Below are positions 6,782-14,201 of a stretch of DNA of 25,474 nucleotides, one piece after another. Source of the DNA: Actinomycetes bacterium (GTDB taxonomy: Bacteria; Actinomycetota; CALGFH01); NCBI GenBank assembly GCA_030152105.1, contig JASLIH010000359.1, positions 1 to 25,474 of the forward strand. The letters are read 5' to 3'. Both the position numbers and the translations under genes were made by a program. Position 1 is the first letter of the stretch. Each line of letters starts with the position of its first letter. A model generated the notes under the pieces. The model was not told where the DNA came from, ran no database searches, and saw nothing but the letters and a program-made list of their open reading frames with translations.

Positions 6782-7885
6782 TCACCACATCATGACAGCC
6801 GTCTCGCCCGAGCCCTGGCTGAAGTAGAGGCGGACCCGGACGACGTACTCGCGGCCCTGGAAGAGCTTGAGCTGAAGGGTGGCGTTGCGGTCCTCGCCGC
6901 TGTCGTCGTCGCCGGCCTGGTAGCGCAGCTGCCCGTCGGCCCGCTCGAACAGCACCATGACGGTGTCTGAGGCCCCGAAGGTCTGCAGGGTGTACTGGCG
7001 GGTGGCGGTCGGGCGGAGCACGAAGTCGCGTTGCTGGCCGGCCAGGATGGCCAGCTCGCGGGACTGGAACGGGAGCAGCTCGGGCAGCTCGTGCTCCTCC
7101 TCGGCCGGGTAGAAGGCCCTGACCCAGGACAGGTCGCGGGGCGACAGCCCGCCGCCCGGCCGCAGCGGCTGGGTCCGGTACCGCTCCGGCTGGAGGATGA
7201 GGCCGGCCGGGAACGGGTACTCCATGATCGAGTCGGGGTCCCAGTTGGAGCCCTGCACGGTGTCCGGCTCGATCTTGCGCAGGATGTTCCACTGGGTCGT
7301 GTCCCGGGACCAGTTGTTGGGCGGTCCGCCGAGGGTGGTGTAGACCTTCTCCTCGTCCCAGACGATGCCGGCGTTGGGGTTCTGGTGCTCGTGGGGCAGC
7401 CCCAGGGTGTGGCCGATCTCGTGCAGGGCGGTGTCGGCCTCCCGGGGCGCCCGGAGCAGGTCCCAGCCGAAGTTCATGGTCCGCTCGTTGACCCCCCGGT
7501 CGAGGATCTGGCGGCCCAGGTACGACCAGGCGCCGTCGCCCTCCATGAACCCGACCCGGATCTCGGCCTCGTCCCTGGAGGTCACCTCCACGAACTCCAG
7601 CCCGATGCCCTGGGCCTTCCAGTGGTCGAAGGCGTTGCGGACGACGTCCTGGTGGGCCTTGTCGGTCGTCCAGGGCCGCCACTGGCTGGTCCCGTCGGCA
7701 CTGAACACGTGCTCGCCGTCGGTCTCCCGGTCGAAGAAGTAGTAGTGCAGGACGGTGTGGTTCACCCACTTGGACTCGTTGACCAGGATCGCCTCGACCC
7801 GCGCCGGGTCCATCCCCGCGGGGAGCTCCCGCGGCGCGACCGGCGGGAGCGAGCAGTAGGAGTAGGTCTCGTCCACAGCCGGCAC
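6782..7885 (-). CDS. Astacin-like zinc metalloprotease with C-terminal PPC-like domain
   Basis: 367 residues from GTG 7885 (AAGGGAG six bases upstream; a second GTG lies three codons later). The catalytic motif HEIGHTLGLPHE (155-166) fits HExxHxxGxxHE of the astacin branch of metzincins, and SIMEY (219-223) is the matching Met-turn with its Tyr zinc ligand. Residues 30-150 form the upper lobe; from about 275 to the end, FVLRPTATRQYTLQTFG..LFERADGQLRY..VVRVRLYFSQG has the strand pattern of bacterial pre-peptidase C-terminal domains. No signal peptide or transmembrane segment is visible at the chosen start, which is odd because most relatives with a PPC domain are exported. All zinc ligands are present, so it should be active. 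It is followed by the LuxR/TPR gene. Confidence 0.85.
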   Translation of the reverse strand: MPAVDETYSYCSLPPVAPRELPAGMDPARVEAILVNESKWVNHTVLHYYFFDRETDGEHVFSADGTSQWRPWTTDKAHQDVVRNAFDHWKAQGIGLEFVEVTSRDEAEIRVGFMEGDGAWSYLGRQILDRGVNERTMNFGWDLLRAPREADTALHEIGHTLGLPHEHQNPNAGIVWDEEKVYTTLGGPPNNWSRDTTQWNILRKIEPDTVQGSNWDPDSIMEYPFPAGLILQPERYRTQPLRPGGGLSPRDLSWVRAFYPAEEEHELPELLPFQSRELAILAGQQRDFVLRPTATRQYTLQTFGASDTVMVLFERADGQLRYQAGDDDSGEDRNATLQLKLFQGREYVVRVRLYFSQGSGETAVMMW

Positions 7886-7968
7886 AGGTGGCTCCCTTCC
7901 TCGGTGGCCTCGTGGTAGAAGCGGGCCAGAAGGCAAGCCAACAGCAATCCAGTGGGACGGGCAGTGAC

Positions 7969-8412
7969 ATGGGGCACGGGCCGGAGGTGACGGGCGGCAC
8001 AGGAGGCCGGCGGCGGGCGCTGGTCGACGGGATGAACCTGATCGGGTCGCGGCCCGACCGCTGGTGGAACGACCGGGACGGGGCCGTGCACCGGCTGGTC
8101 GGGGAGCTGGACCGGTTCGCCGCGGCCACCGGGGAGGACGTGACCGTGGTGTTCGACCGGCGGCCGCCCGACCTGGAGCCGGGGCGCCACGGTTCGGTCG
8201 AAGTCGCCTTCGCCTCCTGGCGGGGCCGCGACGCGGCCGACCACGAGATCGTGGCCATGGTCGCCGCCGACCCCGACCCGGGCGGCATCCAGGTGGTGAC
8301 CTCGGACCGGCGGCTGGCCGAGCGGGTGCGCGACCTGGGTGCCACGGTCGAGCCGTCGTCGCGGTTCCGGGGGCGGGTCGACCGGGCCCTGGAAACCGAC
8401 CCGTATCGGTAG
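7969..8412 (+). CDS. NYN-domain (YacP-like) putative RNA nuclease
   Basis: 147 residues from ATG 7969, with a GGGACGGG stretch upstream. The fold is the PIN-like NYN type: ALVDGMNLIGSR (17-28) provides the first Asp and Asn, VTVVFDRR (58-65) the second acidic strand, DAADHEI (88-94) the third, and GGIQVVTSDRRLAERVRDLGA (106-125) the last strand and helix. YacP proteins (formerly DUF901) belong to the PIN/NYN nuclease superfamily, and B. subtilis YacP (Rae1) cleaves mRNA on the ribosome, but the substrate here is unknown. The gene diverges from the metalloprotease by 83 bases and is followed 25 bases later by a response regulator; whether they are functionally linked is unclear. Confidence 0.8.
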   Translation: MGHGPEVTGGTGGRRRALVDGMNLIGSRPDRWWNDRDGAVHRLVGELDRFAAATGEDVTVVFDRRPPDLEPGRHGSVEVAFASWRGRDAADHEIVAMVAADPDPGGIQVVTSDRRLAERVRDLGATVEPSSRFRGRVDRALETDPYR

Positions 8413-8437
8413 GGACCGGTCGAACGCCTGTCCTTGT

Positions 8438-8821
8438 ATGGGCAACCTGGTCCTGATCGCCGACGACGACCGCGACATCGTCCGTTTCGTGGCCCTCAAC
8501 CTGCGCCTTGAGGGCTTCGAGGTGGTCGTGGCCACCGACGGCCAGGACGCCCTCGACATGGCCCTCGACGTCCGGCCCAGCCTGATCCTGCTGGACACGA
8601 TGATGCCGCGCATGGACGGCTACGAGGTCTGCTCCCGGCTGCGGGACCAGCGGCCGGACGCCCAGATCCCGGTGATCATGCTGACCGCCAAGTCGATGGA
8701 CGCCGACCGGAGCATGGCCTACACCGCCGGGGCCGACGACTGGGTGACCAAGCCGTTCGACCCCGCCGACCTGGTCTCCAAGGTCAAGGACCACCTGCGC
8801 GACCACGAGGCGGCGCGCTAG
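8438..8821 (+). CDS. Single-domain response regulator (receiver only)
   Basis: 127 residues from ATG 8438. All receiver landmarks are present: acidic triad D9-D11, phosphoacceptor D53 in LILLDTMMPRMDG, T83 in VIMLTAKS and K105 in WVTKPFDPADL. There is no output domain, so it must act by protein contact, in the manner of CheY, or as a phosphorelay intermediate. No good Shine-Dalgarno precedes the start (the only AGGGA overlaps the previous stop about 20 bases away), so translation may be coupled to the upstream gene. No histidine kinase lies in the window; the partly destroyed CHASE-GGDEF gene starts 55 bases later and is a plausible former partner only by proximity. Confidence 0.9.
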   Translation: MGNLVLIADDDRDIVRFVALNLRLEGFEVVVATDGQDALDMALDVRPSLILLDTMMPRMDGYEVCSRLRDQRPDAQIPVIMLTAKSMDADRSMAYTAGADDWVTKPFDPADLVSKVKDHLRDHEAAR

Positions 8822-8841
8822 CGGCTCCGCCTCTCGGGTGC

Positions 8842-8872
8842 TTGAGCCGGGTGCGGGTCTGGTCGATACGTT
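8842..8872 (+). promoter_or_regulatory. Candidate promoter for the CHASE-GGDEF gene
   Basis: TTGAGC (8842-8847) is followed 17 bases later by GATACG (8865-8870), overlapping TACGTT (8867-8872). The predicted transcript start falls on or next to ATG 8877, and there is no Shine-Dalgarno, so a leaderless mRNA is likely. Confidence 0.4.
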
Positions 8873-8876
8873 ACCC

Positions 8877-9820
8877 ATGACCGCGATCCGCGTTGCCAGG
8901 CGGGCGCTCCGGCGCGACCGGGCCGATCGCTGGTCGGCCGCGGTCCGGGGCGCGGCCGTTGCCGTGGTGCTGGTCGGGGTGGTGGGATCGGCGCTGCTCG
9001 CGCAGGGCTGGAAGTCCACCGTGGACCACCAGCGCGACGAGCGCCTGGACCGCACGGCGACCGCGCGGACGGTCACCATCAGCGGCGTCCTGGCCAACTA
9101 CGAGAGCGCCCTGCAGGCGGCCCGTTCCCTATGGCTGGCCTCGCACGCGGTGAGCCGGGCGGAGTTCAACGCCTTCGCCCGCAGCCTCGACCTCACGGAC
9201 CGCTACCCGGGGCTCCAGGCCATCGGGTGGCGCACGGTGGTCACCGACGACCAGGCGGACGAGTTCGTGGCCCGGAACCGTGCCGACGGCGAGCCGACCT
9301 TCACCATCAGGCCGCCGGGCCGGCGGCCGCTGTACTACATCACCATCCTCAGCTACCCGCGGATCCCGTCCAGCTCCTCCCGGAGATGCCGCGCGAGCTG
9401 GCCAGGGCGGCCCGCTCCGGCCAGGCGGTGTGCGTCGCCCTGCTCGACCTCGACCACTTCAAGGCCTACAACGACGAGCACGGCCACCAGGCCGGGGACC
9501 GGCTGCTCAAGGCGGCGTTCGCCGCCTGGGAGGGCCGCCTGCGCAAGACCGACCTGTTGGCCCGCTACGGCGGGGAGGAGTTCGCCGTCCTGCTGCCCGA
9601 CTGCCAGCTCGGCAACGCCATGGAGATCGCCGAGCGGCTCCGGACCGCCCAGCCCGAGGGCACCTGCTCGATCGGGGTGGCCGACTGGGACGGGCGCCAG
9701 GACGGAGACGAGCTGATCGGCCGGGCCGACCGGGCCCTGTACGCCGCCAAGGCCGGCGGCCGGAACCAGTGCCGCGCCGACACCGCCCCCCGCCCCGCCG
9801 CTCGCTCGCGCGTCCCGTAG
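8877..9820 (+). pseudogene. CHASE-GGDEF diguanylate cyclase, frame-shifted with an internal deletion
   Basis: Frame one, from ATG 8877, gives a basic N-terminus, one transmembrane helix (about residues 24-44) and the first half of a CHASE sensor domain (TARTVTISGVLANYESALQA, later PGLQAIGWRTVV and PLYYITILSYP). At about 9355-9375 it turns into noncoding-looking sequence, and the homology continues in another frame as a GGDEF domain: LARAARSGQAVCVALLDLDHF, then RKTD (inhibitory-site RxxD) five residues before GGEEF, ending at 9820. Missing are the second half of CHASE, the second membrane helix and the start of GGDEF with its DxLTGLxNR motif. Intact relatives are about 480-550 residues; what remains codes for about 314. 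So this is a deletion plus frameshift, either real gene decay or an assembly collapse. GGDEF itself retains the residues needed for c-di-GMP synthesis. Confidence 0.8.
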
Positions 9821-9868
9821 CCGCCGGCGGTGTCAGCGCGGCCCTCACCCACCCGGTCCGGTCCCAGG

Positions 9869-9883
9869 TCCCCCGGTGGGGGA
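9869..9883 (+). terminator. Small GC-rich hairpin after the GGDEF gene
   Basis: TCCCCC (9869-9874), loop GGT, GGGGGA (9878-9883) form a perfect 6-bp stem 49 bases after the GGDEF stop. No T-tract follows; it may be a high-GC terminator-like hairpin. Confidence 0.3.
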
Positions 9884-9916
9884 GGCTAACCCAGCCGCGG
9901 AAGTGGATGCGCCGGG

Positions 9917-9925
9917 TTGTCCACA
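9917..9925 (+). other. Single DnaA-box-like 9-mer
   Basis: TTGTCCACA equals the 9-mer consensus of actinobacterial DnaA boxes as I remember it. It also forms the right arm of an inverted repeat GTGGA (9903-9907) with TCCAC (9920-9924). A single box in an intergenic region is not an origin; it could bind DnaA as a regulator or be chance. Confidence 0.3.
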
Positions 9926-9962
9926 GCCCTACCTCAGGTCTCGCGACCACCGCGCCGTCGCC

Positions 9963-9968
9963 TAGAAT
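9963..9968 (+). promoter_or_regulatory. -10 box for the TauE/SafE gene (leaderless)
   Basis: TAGAAT fits TAnnnT and ends exactly 7 bases before GTG 9976. With no Shine-Dalgarno before that GTG, the transcript probably starts at the initiation codon. Confidence 0.45.
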
Positions 9969-9975
9969 CGCGGTG

Positions 9976-10746
9976 GTGGGTGGCGCTGACGTGGGGTTTC
10001 TTCTGGTTGCCGGGGTCCTGGCCGGGATCGCCGGCTCGGTTGCCGGTCTGGCGTCGCTGGTGTCGTATCCGGCGCTGCTGGCGGTGGGGCTGCCCCCGCT
10101 GACCGCGAACGTCACCAACACGGTGGCGCTGGTGTCGTACACGGTCAGCGCGGCCAGCTTCTCCCGGCAGGAACTGGCCGGTCAGGCGGGCCGGCTGCGC
10201 CGGCTGGCCATGGTCACGGTCGCCGGGGGGGCGACCGGGGCGGCCCTGCTGCTGTCCACCCCGGCGGAGGTGTTCGAGCTGCTGGTGCCGGTGCTGATCG
10301 GCGCCGCCTCGCTGGTGCTGCTGCTGCAGCCGGGCATCAGCCGGCTGGCCGGGGGGATGCTCGACGAGCACAGCCCGGCCCTGCTGGCCGGGGTGTTCGG
10401 GATCGGGGTGTACGGCGGCTACTTCGGGGCCGCGGCCGGGGTGGTGCTGCTGGCCCTGCTGACGGTGTCGGTGGCCGAGCCGCTGGCCCGGCTGGTGGCC
10501 GTCCGCAACGTCGCGCTCGGGCTGGCCAACCTGGTCGCCGCGGCCGGGTTCGTGCTGTTCGGCCCGGTCCGCTGGGCGGCGGCGGCGCCGCTGGCGGCGG
10601 GGTTCCTCGTCGGCGGCGGGATCGGGCCCGGCCTGGTCCGCCGGCTGCCCGGGGACCGGCTGCGGGTGGGGATCGCCCTGCTCGGCCTCGGCCTGGCCGT
10701 CAAGCTCGGGTTCGACACCTTCGGCCAGGCCGGAGGCCCCGGATAG
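9976..10746 (+). CDS. TauE/SafE-family membrane permease
   Basis: 256 residues from GTG 9976 (GTG 9973 is a possible alternative one codon earlier). About 7-8 hydrophobic helices. Features of the family are the first repeat GVLAGIAGSVAGLASLVSYP, with NVTNTVAL after it, and the second repeat GVFGIGVYGGYFGAAAGVVL, two inverted-topology halves typical of sulfite exporter TauE/SafE-like carriers. The family moves organic or inorganic sulfur anions and other small acids across the cytoplasmic membrane; no sulfur gene lies nearby, so the substrate is unknown. Its stop codon TAG is also the start of the -10 box of the next gene. The promoter looks leaderless. Confidence 0.85.
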   Translation: MGGADVGFLLVAGVLAGIAGSVAGLASLVSYPALLAVGLPPLTANVTNTVALVSYTVSAASFSRQELAGQAGRLRRLAMVTVAGGATGAALLLSTPAEVFELLVPVLIGAASLVLLLQPGISRLAGGMLDEHSPALLAGVFGIGVYGGYFGAAAGVVLLALLTVSVAEPLARLVAVRNVALGLANLVAAAGFVLFGPVRWAAAAPLAAGFLVGGGIGPGLVRRLPGDRLRVGIALLGLGLAVKLGFDTFGQAGGPG

Positions 10747-10749
10747 ACT
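10744..10749 (+). promoter_or_regulatory. -10 box for the AlkZ-like gene, overlapping the permease stop
   Basis: TAGACT starts on the TAG stop of the permease and ends 7 bases before GTG 10757. The spacing matches that of the permease's own -10, and no Shine-Dalgarno is present, so a leaderless transcript is predicted. Confidence 0.45.
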
Positions 10750-10756
10750 GCCGCCC

Positions 10757-11809
10757 GTGACCGAGCGCGTGCTGGAGACCCGCGAGCTCAACCGGGCCCT
10801 GCTGGCCCGCCAGCTCCTCCTCGAGCGCTCGGCCCTCCCGCTCCCCGAGGCCCTCGAACAGGTCGCCGGGCTCCAGGCCCAGTACGCCCCCTCGCCCTAT
10901 GTCGGCCTCTGGTCGCGGCTGCGCGACTTCCGCCGCGACGACCTCACCAGGGCGCTCGAGGACCGGACGGCGGTCCAGGCGACCCTGCTGCGGGTCACCA
11001 TCCACATCGTCTCGGCCGCCGACTACCCGCCCTTCACCGAGGCCATCCGGGACGCCCGCCGCGAGTGGTGGGCCCGGGCGGTGCGCCACGAGCTGGACGG
11101 CGTCGACATCGAGGCGGCCGCCGCCCTGGTCCGGGAGCGGCTGGCCGCCGGCCCGGCCCGTCAGGCCGAGCTGGCCCGGCTGCTCGCCGACAACGGCTAC
11201 CCCAAGGCGGTCTGGACCGGGGTCGGGCTCTGGGTCGACCTGGTCAGGGTCCCGCCGTCGGGCACCTGGGAGCGGCGCCGGGCCGACCTGTACGGACTGG
11301 CCGGCGACTGGCTCGGCCCGTGGCATGTCGATCCCGGCGAGGCCCTCGAGCACCTGGTCCGCCGCTACCTGGCCGGGTTCGGGCCGGCGTCCCTGGCCGA
11401 CCTGGGTGCCTGGGCCGGGCTGCCCCTGACCCCGCTGCGGCCGGCGCTGGAGCGGGTCGGGACGCGCCGGTTCCGCGACGAGCGGGGCGGGGAGCTGTTC
11501 GACCTGCCGGACGCCCCCCTGCCCGACCCGGGCACTCCGGCCCCGCCCCGCTTCCTGTCCACCTGGGACGCCAACCTGCTGGTCCACGCCCGCCGGACCC
11601 AGCTCCTGCCCGAGCGGCACCGCGGCCGCATCTTCCACACCAGGGCCCCCCACTCGTTCCCGACCTTCCTGGTCGACGGGGCGGTGGCCGGGACCTGGCG
11701 CCACGAGCGGGGCGAGGTGCGGCTGGAGCCGTTCGAGCCCCTGGCGAGGGCGGCCCGCCGCGAGCTGGAGGACGAGGCCGAGCGCCTGGCCGCCTTCCAC
11801 GACGGCTGA
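10757..11809 (+). CDS. AlkZ-like DNA glycosylase (winged-helix, HTH_42 superfamily)
   Basis: 350 residues from GTG 10757. The family is the 'winged helix DNA-binding domain-containing protein' group, which structural work on AlkZ and YcaQ has shown to be DNA glycosylases for interstrand crosslinks and bulky alkyl adducts. Recognisable points are RLLLERSALPLPEALEQVAG-type N-terminal helices, the catalytic Q-x-Q in GLQAQYAPSPYVGLWSRL (Q40, Q42), TLLRVTIHIVSAADYP, PRFLSTWDANLLVHA and PTFLVDGAVAGTW. QAQ, rather than the Q-x-D of E. coli YcaQ, points to the AlkZ-like subgroup, some members of which protect antibiotic producers. No biosynthetic gene cluster is nearby, so a general repair role is more likely. 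Confidence 0.85.
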   Translation: MTERVLETRELNRALLARQLLLERSALPLPEALEQVAGLQAQYAPSPYVGLWSRLRDFRRDDLTRALEDRTAVQATLLRVTIHIVSAADYPPFTEAIRDARREWWARAVRHELDGVDIEAAAALVRERLAAGPARQAELARLLADNGYPKAVWTGVGLWVDLVRVPPSGTWERRRADLYGLAGDWLGPWHVDPGEALEHLVRRYLAGFGPASLADLGAWAGLPLTPLRPALERVGTRRFRDERGGELFDLPDAPLPDPGTPAPPRFLSTWDANLLVHARRTQLLPERHRGRIFHTRAPHSFPTFLVDGAVAGTWRHERGEVRLEPFEPLARAARRELEDEAERLAAFHDG

Positions 11810-11832
11810 GGCACCGCGCAGGACCGGCCGAT

Positions 11833-11862
11833 TTGGCCTAAGCGGCAGGGCGGAGATACGCT
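11833..11862 (+). promoter_or_regulatory. Candidate promoter for the M23 peptidase
   Basis: TTGGCC (11833-11838), an 18-base spacer and TACGCT (11857-11862) form a reasonable -35/-10 pair. It would give a leader of about 58 bases. A hairpin CCGTT/AACGG (11896-11911, C-rich loop) ends inside the Shine-Dalgarno GGAAGGA, so it might limit translation. Confidence 0.4.
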
Positions 11863-11927
11863 GTCGCTCCCCCCAATATCGTCGCAGACCGCCATCCGTT
11901 CCCCCCAACGGAAGGACGTTGCATCAC

Positions 11928-12950
11928 ATGCGCCGAATCGTCTTCGGCCTTGCTCTGCTTGGGCTCCTGCTGGCCGGCGTCCCGGAGCTGCAGGCGGCAC
12001 CGCTCGACGACGCCCGCCGCCGCCAGCGCGCCCTCAAGGCCGAGCTCCAGGAGGCCACCGCCGAGCTCCAGGCCGCCGAGGCCTCCCTGGCCCGGGCCAC
12101 CGACCAGCTCGACTACGACAAGGGCCAGCTCGAGGCGGCCGACCGCCAGCACCGCGGGGCCAGGGCGGCCCTGGCCGGCCAGGCCGCGGCCATGTACCGC
12201 TCGGGCGGCCTGGCCATCGCCGACGCCCTGCTCGACCGCGACCCGTCGCTCGTCCCCGGCCGGGTCGAGCTGGCCACCGTGCTGGTGTCGCGCAACGCCG
12301 AGCTGATCGAGGACGCCCAGGTGACTGGGGACGCCTACCGCTCGGTACTCGGCCGGGTCACCCGGGGCCAGGAGCGGGCCACCGCCCTGCGCGACCAGGC
12401 CCGGGCGTCGGTGGCCAAGCTGGCGGCCGGCCTGGAGGAGGCCAAGGCCCTGGAGGCGCGCCTGGTCCGGCTGGAGCAGCGCCGCAAGGCGGCCACCAAG
12501 GTCGCCCCGACCCCGCCTCCCAGCGGCGGCGGTGGCGGGGGCGGCGTCAGCGCCTCCGGGAAGGCCTGCATCCTGGAGCGCCCCTACTCCTACGTCGACA
12601 GCTGGGGCGCGGCCCGCTCCGGCGGCCGTCGCCACCAGGGCACCGACGTGATGGCCCCCCTCGGGGCGCGGGTCTTCGCCTTCGTCAACGGCGTGGTCAG
12701 CCGGGAGTCGAGCAGCACCAACGGCGGCATCCAGCTGTACCTCCAGGGCGACAACGGGGTCGAGTACTTCTACGCCCACCTCTCCGGCTACGCCGTCTCC
12801 ACCGGCGCCCGGGTCCGGGCCGGCCAGCTGATCGCCTACAACGGCCAGACCGGCAACGCCCGGTACACCGCCCCCCACGTCCACTTCGAGGTCCACATCG
12901 GCGGCGGCCCGGTCAACCCGTATCCCCACCTCAAGCCGGTCTGCGGCTGA
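11928..12950 (+). CDS. Secreted M23 (LytM) peptidoglycan endopeptidase with coiled coil
   Basis: 340 residues from ATG 11928, with GGAAGGA 11 bases before; TTG 11919 is in frame but too near that Shine-Dalgarno. A signal peptide covers residues 1-24 (VPELQA|AP). Residues 28-190 are a long Ala/Glu/Arg/Gln coiled coil, then a Pro/Ser/Gly linker ending in a run of glycines, then the M23 domain. Zinc and catalytic residues are all there: RRHQGTDVMAP (H236, D240), HLSGYAVSTGARVRAGQLI (H284) and APHVHFEVH (H317, H319). The layout resembles EnvC/NlpD-type and actinobacterial RipA-like hydrolases, but because the active site is complete it probably cuts peptide cross-bridges rather than only activating an amidase. 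The stop is 3 bases from the convergent cyclase stop. Confidence 0.9.
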   Translation: MRRIVFGLALLGLLLAGVPELQAAPLDDARRRQRALKAELQEATAELQAAEASLARATDQLDYDKGQLEAADRQHRGARAALAGQAAAMYRSGGLAIADALLDRDPSLVPGRVELATVLVSRNAELIEDAQVTGDAYRSVLGRVTRGQERATALRDQARASVAKLAAGLEEAKALEARLVRLEQRRKAATKVAPTPPPSGGGGGGGVSASGKACILERPYSYVDSWGAARSGGRRHQGTDVMAPLGARVFAFVNGVVSRESSSTNGGIQLYLQGDNGVEYFYAHLSGYAVSTGARVRAGQLIAYNGQTGNARYTAPHVHFEVHIGGGPVNPYPHLKPVCG

Positions 12951-12953
12951 GCG

Positions 12954-14174
12954 TCAGGCCCGCCTGGCCTCCAGCACCCGGACCGGGGCGGCGAAGCCCT
13001 TGAGCTGAAGGTCGCCCAGGTCGGCGTAGACGACGCCGCCGGGGGAGGCCGCCTCGGCCACCGTGGCGGTGACCAGGACCTGGCCGGCGTCGGCGCGGGC
13101 GGCGACCCGGGAGGCCAGGTTGACCGTGCGGCCGAAGTAGTCGCCGCCCTGGACGACAACCGGGCCGGCGGCGACGCCCACATGCGCCGGGGGAAGCCCG
13201 GCCTCGGGCACCTCGCCGACCATGCCGAGGGCGGCCTCGACGGCCCCGGCCGGCTCGCGGAAATAGAGCATGACGCCGTCGCCGAGCCATTTCACCGGCG
13301 TGCCCCCGTGCGCCCGCGACGAGCGCCCGACCAGCACGGCCAGGTCGCCGGCGAGCTCGGCGGCCGCCTGGTCGCCCCGCTCCTCGGTGAGCCGGGTGTA
13401 GCCGGCCAGGTCGAGGAAGCACATCGCCGGCACCCGCTCCGGCCGGACGACAGCGCCGGCCTCCTCGAGGGCGGCCTCGACGTTCAGCACCTGGTGCTCG
13501 GTCCAGACCAGCTCCTGCTGGCGGCGGTAGATGCCCATGACGGCCCGGTCGACCAGCGGCAGGAACTCGGCGGCCAGCTCCGAGGCCAGCTCCATCGCCC
13601 GGCGCTGGCCAAGCCCGGCCCGCAGCACCGGCTCCTCGAACCGGGCCCGATAGGCCTCGTTCTCGACCTGGGCGGCCAGCCGCAGCCCTTCGGTGTAGGC
13701 CCGGCCCACCCTGGCCATCCAGGCCGGGTCGAGGAGCCCGCTGGAGATGCCGAGGCGCACCACCGGGACGACCTCGAGCTCGTCCTCGCGCATCGTCTCG
13801 TCCGGCGAGGTCGAGGCGAACCCCATCGACTCCAGCATCCCCCGCAGGTCGTCGAGAGGGATCCCGGTCTCGGTGCTCACCTGCCGGTAGGTCCGGTCCG
13901 ACGGCACCGCCCAGCGGTGGTAGGGCGAGGCCTCCAGGAACGCGAACGACAGACGGCCCGCCCGGATGGCCGCGGCGATCCCGTCCATCGGCAGCCCGGC
14001 CCGCTCGCAGGCCATGGCCAGGCGGAGCTTGTGCAGGTCGCGGGCCAGGAACGGGGCCGGCCCGTCCCTGGGGACCAGGACACCGAGGTCCACCATCCGG
14101 CCGATCTCGGACTCGCTGGTGCCGGCCAGCCCGGCCAGGCCGGCCGCGGTGAGCGCGTCCCCGCCAGCCTCCAT
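12954..14174 (-). CDS. Class III adenylate cyclase with N-terminal helix-turn-helix
   Basis: 406 residues from ATG 14174 (ATG 14183 is an in-frame alternative but lies in the -10 box). Residues 5-75 look like a MerR-type DNA-binding or ligand domain (TAAGLAGLAGTSESEIGRMV, DLHKLRLAMACERAGLPMDG). Residues 80-240 are helical and unassigned. The catalytic domain is 250-406: metal Asp D255 in CFLDLAGYTRL, K295 (adenine-specifying) and D299 in VKWLGDG, D345 (adenine-specifying) in GGDYFG, and N352 and R356 in RTVNLASR. All six key residues are present, so it should make cAMP from ATP. No transmembrane segment. The HTH-like front end suggests DNA or small-molecule sensing; which is unknown. Confidence 0.87.
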   Translation of the reverse strand: MEAGGDALTAAGLAGLAGTSESEIGRMVDLGVLVPRDGPAPFLARDLHKLRLAMACERAGLPMDGIAAAIRAGRLSFAFLEASPYHRWAVPSDRTYRQVSTETGIPLDDLRGMLESMGFASTSPDETMREDELEVVPVVRLGISSGLLDPAWMARVGRAYTEGLRLAAQVENEAYRARFEEPVLRAGLGQRRAMELASELAAEFLPLVDRAVMGIYRRQQELVWTEHQVLNVEAALEEAGAVVRPERVPAMCFLDLAGYTRLTEERGDQAAAELAGDLAVLVGRSSRAHGGTPVKWLGDGVMLYFREPAGAVEAALGMVGEVPEAGLPPAHVGVAAGPVVVQGGDYFGRTVNLASRVAARADAGQVLVTATVAEAASPGGVVYADLGDLQLKGFAAPVRVLEARRA

Positions 14175-14181
14175 GCCGCCC

Positions 14182-14187
14182 ATCCTA
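14182..14187 (-). promoter_or_regulatory. -10 box for the adenylate cyclase (leaderless)
   Basis: On the minus strand TAGGAT ends 7 bases before ATG 14174. The same spacing is found for the TauE and AlkZ-like genes, and no Shine-Dalgarno lies before the ATG. Confidence 0.4.
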
Positions 14188-14201
14188 CGGCGGCGCCCCG
14201 G

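Noticed and set aside
7886..9097. Upstream extension of the metalloprotease frame of about 400 codons
   Set aside because: It is antisense to the NYN, response-regulator and CHASE genes and shows no protease or signal features.
9901..9972. Replication origin
   Set aside because: One DnaA-box-like 9-mer only; no cluster of boxes, AT-rich stretch or dnaA/dnaN genes.
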